Source of the DNA: Roseiarcus sp963832305
Lineage (GTDB): Bacteria > Pseudomonadota > Alphaproteobacteria > Rhizobiales > Beijerinckiaceae
DNA: 64,000 bases
Direction: 5' to 3'
Assembly: GCA_963832305.1 (NCBI GenBank)
Contig: CAWHTU010000027.1
Span: 62,001-126,000, forward strand
The notes beneath the pieces were generated by a model that ran no database searches, was not told where the DNA came from, and saw only the letters and a program-made list of their open reading frames with translations. Made by a program: the position numbers and the translations under genes. Positions 52,278-61,605 of the stretch are shown piece by piece (positions within the stretch are counted from its first letter, which is position 1; the number at the start of each line of letters is the position of its first letter).

Positions 52278-53210
52278 TCACCCGCCGAGCGTTCGCTTCG
52301 CCGCCAGAGCCGTGTTGGCCATTAGCATGGCGATGGTCATCCGGCCGACGCCGCCGGGAACCGGCGTGATTGCGCCGGCGACCTCTGCCGCCTCCGCATA
52401 GGCGACGTCGCCGACGAGGCGCGTCTTCGGCTTGCCCGACGCGTCATGCCCGTGGCCCGGGATGCGGTTGATGCCGACGTCGATCACGATCGCGCCCGGC
52501 TTGACCCAGTCGCCCCGCACCATCTCCGGGCGACCCACCGCGGCGACGAGAATGTCGGCGCGGCGCGCGATAGAGGGCAAGTCGAGCGTGCGCGAATGGG
52601 CAATGGTGACTGTGCAATGGCGCGCGAGCAGGAGCTGGGCCATCGGCTTGCCGACAATGTTCGACCGGCCGACGATCACCGCCTCCATGCCCGAGAGCGA
52701 CCAGCCCAGCCGCTCGCAGGCCCGGTCGATCAGGATCATCGCCCCGGCGGGCGTGCAGGGAATGAGCGCGCGGCTCGTATCGCCGATCGAGAGCAGGCCG
52801 ACATTGATCGGATGAAAGCCGTCGACGTCCTTCATCGGCGCGATCGCTTCTAACACTCGCGACGAATCGATGTGCGCCGGCAGTGGCAATTGCACGAGGA
52901 TGCCGTGCACGGCGGAATCGGCGTTCAGCGCCTCGACCAGCGCAAGCAATTCGGCTTCGCCTGTCGCGGCCGGCAGGTTGTGCTGGATCGAATGGAAGCC
53001 GCAGACCTTGGCCGCCCTGCCCTTGCCGGCGACGTAGGTCTGGCTCGCCGGATTGTCGCCAACCAGCACCACAGCGAGGCCGGGCGTCACCCCATGCGCG
53101 GCGAGCGCGCGCGCCTCGCCCGCGACCTTCACAAGCAGATCCTCGGCGATCGCCGCGCCGTCGAGCACGAAAGCGGAAGCGCCGATCATCGACCGTCCCT
53201 GCGCAGACAT
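52278..53210 (-). CDS. folD: Bifunctional methylenetetrahydrofolate dehydrogenase/cyclohydrolase
   Basis: Converts methylene-THF to formyl-THF, feeding purine and formylmethionine synthesis and one-carbon assimilation. The 310-residue product has VGDNPASQTYVAGKGRAAK with the catalytic lysines, GILVQLPLP, DVDGFHP and the NADP fold VIVGRSNIVGKP. The ATG at 53210 has a GAGG about 10 bases upstream; an ATG at 53189 is also possible. It is last in the thiL-IMPase-epimerase-folD run on the minus strand and ends 15 bases from the convergent OmpA-like gene. Confidence 0.95.
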   Translation of the reverse strand: MSAQGRSMIGASAFVLDGAAIAEDLLVKVAGEARALAAHGVTPGLAVVLVGDNPASQTYVAGKGRAAKVCGFHSIQHNLPAATGEAELLALVEALNADSAVHGILVQLPLPAHIDSSRVLEAIAPMKDVDGFHPINVGLLSIGDTSRALIPCTPAGAMILIDRACERLGWSLSGMEAVIVGRSNIVGKPMAQLLLARHCTVTIAHSRTLDLPSIARRADILVAAVGRPEMVRGDWVKPGAIVIDVGINRIPGHGHDASGKPKTRLVGDVAYAEAAEVAGAITPVPGGVGRMTIAMLMANTALAAKRTLGG

Positions 53211-53222
53211 TCGAATGAAGCC

Positions 53223-54092
53223 TCACCCATGCCGGAAGACGAAGCGCGCCTCGTGGCGCGCGCTCCCTCCCGGCTCGAGCGCGCTCATGCCGGGCTTGTC
53301 GATGAGGTCGCCCTCGAACCCGTCCGGATCGCTGTAGCCGGTCCAAGCCTCGAGGCATAGGAACGGCGCGCCGGGCTTTGTCCACAGCGCGGCGTGGCGA
53401 AAGCTCGGGTATTCCATCGTGATCGACGCGCCCGAAGCGTCGACGAAGGCGAGCGACCGGCTCGAACAGTCGAGGAAACACAGGGCATCATGCGCGAACA
53501 GGGCGTCGGTCAGCGGCAGGTCGCGGCCCTGGAGCGGAATCGGACGGTTGGTCTCCTTGATCAGCCCGCCCGGCGCGAGGCGCGGAACTTCGGGCCGTTC
53601 CGCCTGATCGAACCGGACAAGCGCGCCCTCGCGGCCCGCCGCGCCGAGCGGCCAACGGAAGCCCGGATGCAGGCCGCAGGCGTAAGGCGCCGGCTCGGCG
53701 CCGGGATTGGCGACTTCGATCGCAATCGCCAGCGCGTCGGCAGTGAGCCGGTATTCGACCGCAAGCGTGAAGGCGAACGGATAGACCGCCCGTGTCCGCG
53801 CATTGTCGGTGAGCGTAAGCCGGGCGAAGTCGGAGCTTGAGGACTTGACGGCGAAGGTTTCGAACCGCGCGAAGCCGTGGAGCGCGAGCGGGTAGGTCCG
53901 CCCGTTGACCCGCTCCTCGCCGTTCCGCGTCCAGCCGACGACCGGATAGAGGATCGGACTGATGTCGGGCCAGATCGCGGGGTCGCCGGGCCACAAGAGG
54001 TCGCGCCCGCCGATGCGCCATCCTCTCGCCTCGGCGCCGAGAAGCGCGATGGTCGCCCGCGCGTCGCCTTGGGCGAGCGTGATTTCAGTCAT
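53223..54092 (-). CDS. Aldose 1-epimerase family protein
   Basis: A 289-residue galactose-mutarotase-like protein. Recognisable parts are SPILYPVVGW near residue 50, the catalytic-type GLHPGFRWPL and the late EAWTGYSD. Such proteins interconvert alpha and beta sugars, or bind hexose-6-phosphates (YeaD-like); the substrate is unclear. Its start shares one base with the stop of the upstream IMPase gene (TGATG), and it lies 12 bases before folD. Confidence 0.83.
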   Translation of the reverse strand: MTEITLAQGDARATIALLGAEARGWRIGGRDLLWPGDPAIWPDISPILYPVVGWTRNGEERVNGRTYPLALHGFARFETFAVKSSSSDFARLTLTDNARTRAVYPFAFTLAVEYRLTADALAIAIEVANPGAEPAPYACGLHPGFRWPLGAAGREGALVRFDQAERPEVPRLAPGGLIKETNRPIPLQGRDLPLTDALFAHDALCFLDCSSRSLAFVDASGASITMEYPSFRHAALWTKPGAPFLCLEAWTGYSDPDGFEGDLIDKPGMSALEPGGSARHEARFVFRHG

Positions 54093-54899
54093 CAGGCAAT
54101 CCCCTCGAAAGCGGCGGCAGCGATGAGCGCCTGCTTGATCCCGGGCGCGCAGGCGATGAGCGCGGCGCCCTTGGCGAGGCCGTCGCCTTTCAGGAAATCG
54201 CTGACATAGCCGCCGGCCTCGCTCACCAGCAGATTCCCCGCAAGACAGTCCCAGGCGTTGATGTGGTGCTCGACGAATCCGTCGAGCCGACCGGCGGCGA
54301 CATAGGCAATGGCGAGCGCGCCTGACCCGGTGCGCGAGGGCGAAGCTCCCGTCGAGGCCACCCGCTCGAGGAGGCCGACATATTGCGCAAAGCCGGCGCG
54401 CGAGTTCCAGCCGACCTCGACCGCGGCATTGGCGAGGTCATCGAACTCGCGAGGCGCTGATCGGCGCGCCGTTGAGCCGGGCCCCGCCTCCGCGCTTCGC
54501 GGCGAACATTTCGTCGAGCATCGGATTGTAGATGACGCCGACCTCGACCTTGGCCGCGGCGACGCAGGCGATCGAGACGCAGAAATGCGGCGCGCCGCGG
54601 GCGAAGTTCGCGGTGCCGTCGATCGGATCGACGACCCAAACCGCCCCGCCCTCGCCCGCGGGTCTCGCGTTGCTCTCCTCGCCGATGAACCCGTCCTTGG
54701 GAAAGACCCGGCTCAGGCTCTCGGCGATGAACGCCTCAGTCTCGCCGTCGACCTCGGTCAGATAGTCCTGCTGGCCTTTGAACGCGACAGTGAACGAACC
54801 GTCGAGAAACCGCCGCCGCGCCTTTGCGCCCGCCTCGCGCGCGATCGCCTGCGCCGCGAGCAGTCGCATATCCATGAGCGCCGGCGCGGCTTCGATCAT
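54092..54899 (-). pseudogene. Inositol monophosphatase family protein, single-base frameshift
   Basis: Magnesium-dependent phosphatase of the IMPase/CysQ type. The N-terminal part, from ATG at 54899, includes AIAREAGAKARRRF, EVDGETEAFIAE, GFIGEESNARP and the core WVVDPIDGTANFARG; it then ends early at GAPISASRVR, at 54438. The C-terminal part (DDLANAAVEVGWNSR, then AIAYVAAGRLDGFVEHHINAWD and a stop at 54092) is intact one base over. Dropping one base near 54440-54455 joins the two into 268 residues, the family's usual size. The total of 808 bases is one more than a multiple of three. The extra base may be a real mutation or a consensus error. The gene is 11 bases after thiL. Confidence 0.83.
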
Positions 54900-54910
54900 C
54901 CGGATGGCTT

Positions 54911-55891
54911 TCAGAAATGGCTATACGAGCGGCGGGCGAAGACGATCGGATTGCCGTCGGCGCCGACGAAGCTCGGCGGGCGCCGACTTTCGACCGCTTC
55001 GCCAATGAACGTCAACGGCACGCCCGCCGCCGCGGCCGCCGCCTCGAAGGCGGGCGCGGAGGCGGGCGGCGCCGAGGCAAGAAGCTCATAGTCGTCGCCG
55101 CCGGTCGCCGCAACTTCGAACAGGCCGGGATCGGCGGCAATCGCCGCCCGCGCGGACTGCGACAGCGGCAGACGGGAGAGCGGGACCTCAGCGCTGACCC
55201 CGGAGGCGTCGAGCATCTTGGCCAGATCGCCGACGAAGCCATCCGAGACGTCCATGCCGCCGCTCGCGTGGGCCGCCATCGCGCCAATCAGCTTGAGACG
55301 CGGCTCGGGCAATAGATACCGCTCGATGAGGAACGCCTTGTCCGCTTGCGGAATGCCCGCTGCTCGCCCTTGGCGGATTTTAAGCCCGATCGCTGCGTCG
55401 CCGATCGTGCCGGTGACATAGAGGCGATCGCCTCGCCTGACTCCCGTGCGGCGAGCCATCCGTCCTTCCGGAACCGAGCCGAGCGCGGTCACGCTCAGCG
55501 TCAGCGGCCCCGGCGTCGCCACCGTGTCGCCGCCGATCAGCGGGCAGGTATAGAGGGCAGCGTCAGCGCCGAGACCGCCCGCGAAGGCTTCGAGCCAGCC
55601 CTCGCGCCACTTCCCTGGCAGCGCGAGCGTAAGCAGGAATCCGAGCGGGCGGGCGCCCTTGGCCGCAAGGTCGGACAGGTTGACGCGCAGCGCCTTGCGC
55701 GCAATTCCCCCCGGCGGATCGTCGGCGAAAAAATGCACCCCCGCAACCAGCGCATCGGCGGTAACGACGAGGTCTTCACCTGGCGGCGGGCGCACCAGGG
55801 CCGCGTCGTCGCGGAGCCCCAAGCCCGCGGGGCCCGCCAACGGAGCGAAATAGCGGGCGATCAGGTCGTCTTCGCCGATGCGGGGGGACAT
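54911..55891 (-). CDS. thiL: Thiamine-monophosphate kinase
   Basis: Phosphorylates thiamine monophosphate to thiamine diphosphate, the coenzyme used here by transketolase and phosphoketolase. The 326-residue product has the ThiL pattern: MSPRIGEDDLIARYFAPL, DDAALVRPPPG, VVTADALVAGVHFF, NLSDLAAKGARPLG and GGDDYELL. The ATG at 55891 is taken since the upstream extension is not family-like; the ribosome-binding site is not clear. It heads the thiL-IMPase-epimerase-folD run and is divergent from tyrS. Confidence 0.94.
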   Translation of the reverse strand: MSPRIGEDDLIARYFAPLAGPAGLGLRDDAALVRPPPGEDLVVTADALVAGVHFFADDPPGGIARKALRVNLSDLAAKGARPLGFLLTLALPGKWREGWLEAFAGGLGADAALYTCPLIGGDTVATPGPLTLSVTALGSVPEGRMARRTGVRRGDRLYVTGTIGDAAIGLKIRQGRAAGIPQADKAFLIERYLLPEPRLKLIGAMAAHASGGMDVSDGFVGDLAKMLDASGVSAEVPLSRLPLSQSARAAIAADPGLFEVAATGGDDYELLASAPPASAPAFEAAAAAAGVPLTFIGEAVESRRPPSFVGADGNPIVFARRSYSHF

Positions 55892-56084
55892 GCGGAGAGC
55901 GCGAATCCTAACGGGCGCGCGCCGGATCCAAGGCGCGGACGCCGGTCTGTTAGCGCATCCTGCGGACGGTGTCGCCTGATCATGGCCGAAAACGGATAGG
56001 ACCAACGTCGCTTCCCGCCGCCTTGCGCTTGCCTCCCCGCCCGCCTAAAGCTCGCCCGCGAAAAGCGCCCAAAGGACGAAAGCG

Positions 56085-57344
56085 TTGACCGACGCGTTCA
56101 AACCCCGATCAGAGTTCCTGCGCGTCATGCAGGAGCGCGGATTCGTGCATCAATGCTCCGATTTTGCTGGCCTCGACGACAAGGCCCGCTCGGGAGCGCT
56201 CGCTGGCTATATCGGGTTCGATTGCACCGCGCCTTCGCTGCATGTCGGCAACCTCGTCGGGATCATGATGCTGCACTGGCTGCAGGAGACCGGCGGCAAG
56301 CCGGTCGCGCTGATGGGCGGCGGCACGACGATGGTCGGCGATCCGTCCGGCAAGGACGAAAGCCGCAAGCTGCTGAGCGTCGAGGACATCGAGGCCAACA
56401 AAGCCGGCATCCGCAAGGCGTTCGCCCATTTCATCCGCTTCGGCGACGGCAAGCACGACGCCATCATGCCGGACAACGCCGATTGGCTCGCCAAACTCAA
56501 CTACATCGATTTCCTGCGCGACGTGGGCCGGCATTTCTCGGTCAACCGCATGCTGGCGATGGATTCGGTCAAGCTCAGGCTTGAGCGCGCGCACGAACTC
56601 ACGTTCCTCGAGTTCAACTATATGTGCCTGCAGGCTTACGACTTCGCCGAGCTCAACAAGCGCCACGGCGTGACGCTGCAAATGGGCGGCTCCGACCAGT
56701 GGGGCAACATTGTCACCGGCATCGATCTCGGCCGCCGCATGGGACTCGAGCAACTCTATGCGCTGACGACGCCGCTCATCACCATGGCTTCCGGGGCGAA
56801 AATGGGCAAGACCGCCGCCGGCGCGATCTGGCTCGATGAGACGATGCTCGCGCCCTACGACTACTGGCAGTTCTGGCGCAATGTCGACGACGCCGACGTC
56901 GGCCGCTTCCTGAAGCTGTTCACGCTCCTGCCTCTCGATGAAATCCGCCGACTCGAAAGCCTGCCCGGCGCCGAGATCAACGAGGCGAAGAAGGCGCTGG
57001 CCAACGAGGCGACCGCGCTTCTGCATGGGCGCGCGGCGGCCGAGGCTGCAGCCGCTACGGCGCGCAAGACCTTCGAGGACGGCGAGCTCGCCGAGAGCCT
57101 GCCGACAGTCGACGTTCCGGGGTCGGAATTCGACGCAGGCCTTGGCGCTCTGACCGCCTTCGTTCGCGCGGGCCTCGTCGCCTCGACCGGCGAAGCGCGC
57201 CGCCAGATCCGCGGCGGCGGCCTGAGGATCAACGACGCTGCGCTCGGCGACGAAAAGGCGCTGATCACCCGCGAGACCCTGAAGACGGGCGTGGTCAAGC
57301 TGTCGCTCGGCCGCAAGAAACACGTGCTGCTCAGGGCGGTGTGA
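56085..57344 (+). CDS. tyrS: Tyrosyl-tRNA synthetase
   Basis: Charges tRNA-Tyr. The 419-residue protein has the class I HIGH-like motif as HVGN (residues 53-56), the KMSKS-like motif as KMGKT (239-243), GFDCTAPSLHVGNL and GGSDQWGNIVTGIDL, and a C-terminal S4 RNA-binding domain. The KMGKT variant is found in many bacterial TyrRS proteins. The start is TTG at 56085 with AGGA 8 bases upstream. It ends one base short of the convergent AsmA-like gene. Confidence 0.96.
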   Translation: MTDAFKPRSEFLRVMQERGFVHQCSDFAGLDDKARSGALAGYIGFDCTAPSLHVGNLVGIMMLHWLQETGGKPVALMGGGTTMVGDPSGKDESRKLLSVEDIEANKAGIRKAFAHFIRFGDGKHDAIMPDNADWLAKLNYIDFLRDVGRHFSVNRMLAMDSVKLRLERAHELTFLEFNYMCLQAYDFAELNKRHGVTLQMGGSDQWGNIVTGIDLGRRMGLEQLYALTTPLITMASGAKMGKTAAGAIWLDETMLAPYDYWQFWRNVDDADVGRFLKLFTLLPLDEIRRLESLPGAEINEAKKALANEATALLHGRAAAEAAAATARKTFEDGELAESLPTVDVPGSEFDAGLGALTAFVRAGLVASTGEARRQIRGGGLRINDAALGDEKALITRETLKTGVVKLSLGRKKHVLLRAV

Positions 57345-57345
57345 A

Positions 57346-60300
57346 CTACCGCGCCGGCCGCTGCGCCGGAATTTCCTCCGCCTGCGCCGGCTCCGGCGCG
57401 CCGCCGCGGCTCGTCGTGCCGTCGATTGCTCCGAGTATCCGGCGCAAGATTCCGGGCGCGATCGCCGAGAGCGGATTGACCGTCAGCGTCGGCCCGCTCA
57501 TCGCCCCGTGCACGCGATAGCTGACCCCGAAAACGCCGTCGTTCTCGCCGCCGCTCAAGAGCACGCCGACCAGCGGGATCTTGGTCAGCATCGTGTTGAC
57601 CTGATAGGCGGGCACGAATGACCCGCTGACGTCGATCTGGTTGTGCTCGAAATCGATCAGCCCCTGGGTGGTCAACCCCATGTAGGGATTGTAGATCACG
57701 GCGTCCTGGATCTTGAGCCGTCCGGGCGAGTGCTCGAACGAAGCTGTCATCCGCTGAAAGCGAATGACCGAGGGATCGATCGCGGCCGCGCCGTCCTCCG
57801 ACGCGCGCGGCCGGCCGGCCGAGACCAGCTGGCGGAACGCCGGCTCGTCGCGCAGCACGAAGTTGGTGAGGGTCGCTTCGCCCGCGCTCGCGTCGCCTCT
57901 CGAACGCAACACGAGATCGAGGTTGCCGCCTTCGAGACGCGGATAGAGATCGGCGAAACGGGCGAGCGCGCCGGCGTCGCTGGTCGTGAGCCGCATTTCC
58001 CCGCCGCTTCCGGTCGCGGTGACGGCGCCGCCGCCGATCCGTCCGCGCAAGGTTCCGAGGCGCATCTCGCCGCCGCGGCGATGGGCCGTGAGTTCAATGT
58101 TGGCGATCGACTGTTTGTTGGCGCCCATGACGTTCGCGACGTTGATGTCGAGGTCGAGGTCCTTTGCGGCTTGGCCGGATGAGGTTCCGTCGAAGAACGA
58201 TTTGACGGCGGCGCGCGCGTCCAGCGCCGCCCCGCGCACGGAGGCTTTAAGCAGGGTGGGACTGTTGACGACGTCGGCCCTGAAGTCGTCGCCGGGCGCG
58301 ATGCGCGCCTGGGTGATCGTGGCGCTCTGGATGGCGCCGTCCGCGCCAGCCTGAGCCGACCCGCGCAACATCGGAACGCCCAGATCGATGGCGACATTGC
58401 TGAGAGAGGACCCCTCAGGCGCGGGCTTGACGACGAAAGTCGCCTTCCCCGGCTTTCCTGCCGCTTTCGACACGCCCGGGACAGGATTGTCGATGCTCGC
58501 GGGTGTGAGATCGATCTCGACCTCGGCGCTTGTGCGAGTGAGCGGCGCTTTGAGCTTGACCGGCAGCGTTCCCGTCAGCCACGAGCTGAAATTCATGCCA
58601 CGCTTGGCGCGTGCGGCGGCGTCGAGCGCAAAACTTATGGTCGCCGAGCCCTCATCGCCTGCCCCACGGTTGACCTCGATACGCGTTGCGGCGCCGAGGA
58701 GCATACCCTCGCCAACGATCTTCATGGATTCGCGATCGCCCTGGAACGCAGCCGTCGCAGCCTCGAGCTTTTCATCGGCAAGAAACTTGTCGATCTGAAG
58801 CTCCTTAAGGGTTCCGCTCGCGTGGAACTGGGTGTCGTCCGGACGCGCCGATTTCCCGAGCTTGAGATCGAGGGTGAGATCGCCTTCCGCTTGCCCCTTG
58901 ACGCTCGACGGATCGATCGCGAGGCCCGCCTGGCGGCGCAACGGCTCGCGCATGAGCAGATCGGCCAGCAAGTCGGCGGTTCCGGTCATGTGGGCGTGGG
59001 AGGAAGCGTCGACGATTGGGCGCGGCGTGGTGTCGGCGATGCTGAACGCGAGGTCGCTCGCCTGCACCCGCCGCGTCGGCGAGAGAATCATGAACGCTCG
59101 GTTGCCGGAGAGCGAGAATTCATGCCCGGTGAACGACCCCGACCCCTCGTCGGTCATCATCACCGGCAAGCCGGGCATAAGGTCGACGCCGACGTTGCGG
59201 GTGGTGAACTCGCCGTGAAGGCTCTCGCGCGGCAAACCGCGCTTATGCGCCATCGCGTCGAGGTCAGCGGCGGTCCAGTTGGCTTTCATCGTTCCCTGCA
59301 GCCGGCCGCCGTGCAGGTTCTGCGCGCACCATTCGCGCACGTCGGGATTGATGAATTGCGGCCACAGGCGGACGAGGTCGAGCGTCGCGCTGGGACCGGC
59401 CGCAAGATCGAGCTTGAGTGACGATCCGTCGCCGTCCGGAGCGGACTCCGCCTTGAGCGAAAGGTCGACCGTCGGCCCCCGGGCGGTGAGGCCGTCGATG
59501 ATGAACCGTTGCGCCGCCTGCAGATAGCGCGTGTCGAGGACGATCAACTCAAGCTGGACCGGGTTCCCGCCCGCGCGCTCCGGGCTGAATTGCGCGTCGC
59601 GCCCCTCGAGATGGGCGGTCCAGATCCGGTCGGCGTCCGTGGGCGGCGCGAGCGATCCTTGCATGTTCACATGCGTCAGGCCGGAGAGGACTTCGAGCTT
59701 GTCGACGCGATAGCGCCGGGCGTCCTCATCCCAGGCGACAACGCCGCTCGCCTCGTCGATGAAAAACGGGGCCGCGTCGGGATTGTTGAAGCGCACGCGT
59801 CCCGCGCCGACGCTGAACCGGCCGGTGAAGGTTTGGAGCGTCGACTGCGGCGTGACCTCGGCGTCGATCCTGATCGCGATCGGCCCCTCGGCGGTCAGCG
59901 GCGGAGGCCGCTTGTCGAACGCCTGCAGGTCGGCGAGGCTCAAGTCGCGCGCTTGGACCGAAAGGGTCGGCGCGTCTCCGTCGGTAGCCTGCGCTGAGAC
60001 GCTCCACGGCCCGGCGGGACCGGTCGCCGAGATCGTGGCGTCCGCGCGTGAGCCCGAACGGTCGAACACGACGGCGAAATCCTTGTAGACGACCCGGCGT
60101 TGCGTCGCATCGTTCTGGATCTCGAAATTGCCGTTGGCGAGGGTCAGCCGGTCGAGCGCCTGGGCGGCGCCGGCCATGGCTTCGGCGGCGAAGCGGACAA
60201 AAACCGCCAGGTCGGGCGTCGCTCCGCCCTCGGGAGCCGCCCCCGGCAAGGAAATCGGAGTCGCGCCGAAATCGTTCGCGACGGCGAGTGAGAGCGCCCC

Positions 60301-60777
60301 ATCGGCGGCGACCCTGAGGCGCAGGTCAAGCCCGTCGAGCTCGAGCCGTCTCACCTTCACGTCGAGCAGCGCCAGCGCGAACGGGTTGAGACCGACCTTG
60401 CCGCTTGGGGCCGAGAGAACCGTCCTGCCGGCGGCGTCGCGCAGGGTGAGGCCCTTGAAACCCAGGCCTACGCCCCAGGAATCGTGCATGACATAGGTCG
60501 GGCCGAGGGTGAGGGCGTAACTGTCGCCGACCCGCTCCCTCAACGAGGCTTCGATCTGGTCGTGCAGCCCTACCAGTCGGATTGGCCCGCGCGCCAGCAC
60601 CGACGCCAGGATCAGCCCGCCGACGATGAACAGGGCTGCGGCGAATTCGACCGTTCGGAGACATATGTGCGCGATCCGTCCGGCGGTGATCCTCCGCCAG
60701 CGCGACCGAAGACGTGGGCCCTCGGCGCCCGCCGCCATGTCGCGCACGGCGGCCCGGGCGCGCGCCCGCGGCGTCAT
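57346..60777 (-). CDS. AsmA-like (YhdP/DUF3971) giant envelope protein
   Basis: A 1143-residue protein with one N-terminal membrane segment (about 40-65) and a long beta-rich periplasmic body, matching the YhdP/DUF3971-AsmA type: early GPTYVMHDSWGVGLGFKGL and late GLTTQGLIDFEHNQIDVSGSFVP, followed by the AsmA C-terminal PLSAIAPGILRRILG. YhdP-like proteins form bridge-like grooves across the envelope and are implicated in phospholipid transport to the outer membrane. The start is unsure: ATG at 60777 is taken, and a TTG at 60795 has GGAGG about 10 bases upstream. The C-terminal residues are low-complexity Pro/Ala. Confidence 0.87.
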   Translation of the reverse strand: MTPRARARAAVRDMAAGAEGPRLRSRWRRITAGRIAHICLRTVEFAAALFIVGGLILASVLARGPIRLVGLHDQIEASLRERVGDSYALTLGPTYVMHDSWGVGLGFKGLTLRDAAGRTVLSAPSGKVGLNPFALALLDVKVRRLELDGLDLRLRVAADGALSLAVANDFGATPISLPGAAPEGGATPDLAVFVRFAAEAMAGAAQALDRLTLANGNFEIQNDATQRRVVYKDFAVVFDRSGSRADATISATGPAGPWSVSAQATDGDAPTLSVQARDLSLADLQAFDKRPPPLTAEGPIAIRIDAEVTPQSTLQTFTGRFSVGAGRVRFNNPDAAPFFIDEASGVVAWDEDARRYRVDKLEVLSGLTHVNMQGSLAPPTDADRIWTAHLEGRDAQFSPERAGGNPVQLELIVLDTRYLQAAQRFIIDGLTARGPTVDLSLKAESAPDGDGSSLKLDLAAGPSATLDLVRLWPQFINPDVREWCAQNLHGGRLQGTMKANWTAADLDAMAHKRGLPRESLHGEFTTRNVGVDLMPGLPVMMTDEGSGSFTGHEFSLSGNRAFMILSPTRRVQASDLAFSIADTTPRPIVDASSHAHMTGTADLLADLLMREPLRRQAGLAIDPSSVKGQAEGDLTLDLKLGKSARPDDTQFHASGTLKELQIDKFLADEKLEAATAAFQGDRESMKIVGEGMLLGAATRIEVNRGAGDEGSATISFALDAAARAKRGMNFSSWLTGTLPVKLKAPLTRTSAEVEIDLTPASIDNPVPGVSKAAGKPGKATFVVKPAPEGSSLSNVAIDLGVPMLRGSAQAGADGAIQSATITQARIAPGDDFRADVVNSPTLLKASVRGAALDARAAVKSFFDGTSSGQAAKDLDLDINVANVMGANKQSIANIELTAHRRGGEMRLGTLRGRIGGGAVTATGSGGEMRLTTSDAGALARFADLYPRLEGGNLDLVLRSRGDASAGEATLTNFVLRDEPAFRQLVSAGRPRASEDGAAAIDPSVIRFQRMTASFEHSPGRLKIQDAVIYNPYMGLTTQGLIDFEHNQIDVSGSFVPAYQVNTMLTKIPLVGVLLSGGENDGVFGVSYRVHGAMSGPTLTVNPLSAIAPGILRRILGAIDGTTSRGGAPEPAQAEEIPAQRPAR

Positions 60778-60989
60778 GCTAAACCGTCCGATCAATAACG
60801 ATCATCCTCCGTCGGCCGAACGCGATACACGCCATCTTAGGGGATTCGAAGGCGCGGCGCCTGCGCGACAGACGCTCGCTGCGGCTTGCTTCGATCCGCC
60901 GCTTGAAACGCCGGCCGCCGCGGGTCAATCTCGCCCGACGGTTCGGCCGTGACCGGACTGATCCCACAATGAGACAAAACGAGGGCGAT

Positions 60990-61460
60990 ATGGCGAAGGA
61001 ACTGGCCGAGGGCGATCTCGCGCCCGAGTTCGAGCTGCCGACCGATGGCGGGGGACGCGCCCGCCTGTCCGATCTCAGGGGAAAGCCGGCGGTGATCTAC
61101 TTCTACCCGAAGGACGACACTTCGGGCTGCACCGCCGAAGCAATCGCCTTCAACGCGCTGCGGGCCAAATTCGCCGCCGCCGGAACCACTGTCGTCGGCG
61201 TCTCTCCGGACAGCGCGGCGAGCCACGAGACGTTCAAGCGCAAGCACGACCTCAAGATTGCGCTCGCGGCCGACCCCGAACGGTCGGCGATCGAGGCCTA
61301 CGGCGTATGGAAGGAAAAAAGCATGTACGGCCGAAAGTATTTCGGCGTCGAGCGCTCGACCTTTCTCATCGACCGCAACGGCCGCCTCGCCAAGGTCTGG
61401 CGCAAGGTGAAGGTGCCTGGCCACGCGGAAGAGGTTCTGGCGGCGGCCAAGGCGCTGTAA
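60990..61460 (+). CDS. bcp: Thioredoxin-dependent peroxiredoxin Bcp
   Basis: Reduces peroxides using thioredoxin. The 156-residue product has the active-site FYPKDDTSGCTAEAIAFN with the peroxidatic cysteine at residue 47; the neighbour residue is Ser rather than the usual Pro of TPGCT. The resolving cysteine 5 residues later in E. coli Bcp is absent (isoleucine here), so this is the one-Cys or atypical type. The ATG at 60990 has GAGGG very near it; an ATG at 60969 is open and would add 7 residues. It starts 212 bases from the AsmA-like gene's divergent start. Confidence 0.9.
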   Translation: MAKELAEGDLAPEFELPTDGGGRARLSDLRGKPAVIYFYPKDDTSGCTAEAIAFNALRAKFAAAGTTVVGVSPDSAASHETFKRKHDLKIALAADPERSAIEAYGVWKEKSMYGRKYFGVERSTFLIDRNGRLAKVWRKVKVPGHAEEVLAAAKAL

Positions 61461-61555
61461 CTGGACCCGGGCTCAGCGGCGCGGTCAACGATCTGCGCCG
61501 ACGCGATTGAACGACGGACGCGAAAGCCGCGATTGCCGGCGCGGCGGCGAAGCGC

Positions 61556-61582
61556 AAAAAAAGGGCCGCCGGTGGGCGGCCC
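61556..61582 (-). terminator. Rho-independent terminator of the PEP-CTERM gene
   Basis: On the minus strand GGGCCGCC (61582-61575) and GGCGGCCC (61570-61563) form a perfect 8-pair stem with a 4-base loop, followed by 7 T residues (61562-61556). It is 24 bases after the PEP-CTERM stop, so it is placed to end that transcript. The same sequence on the plus strand lacks a T-run, so it works in this direction. Confidence 0.9.
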
Positions 61583-61605
61583 AACTCCTGAAACGAACTG
61601 GCGTT

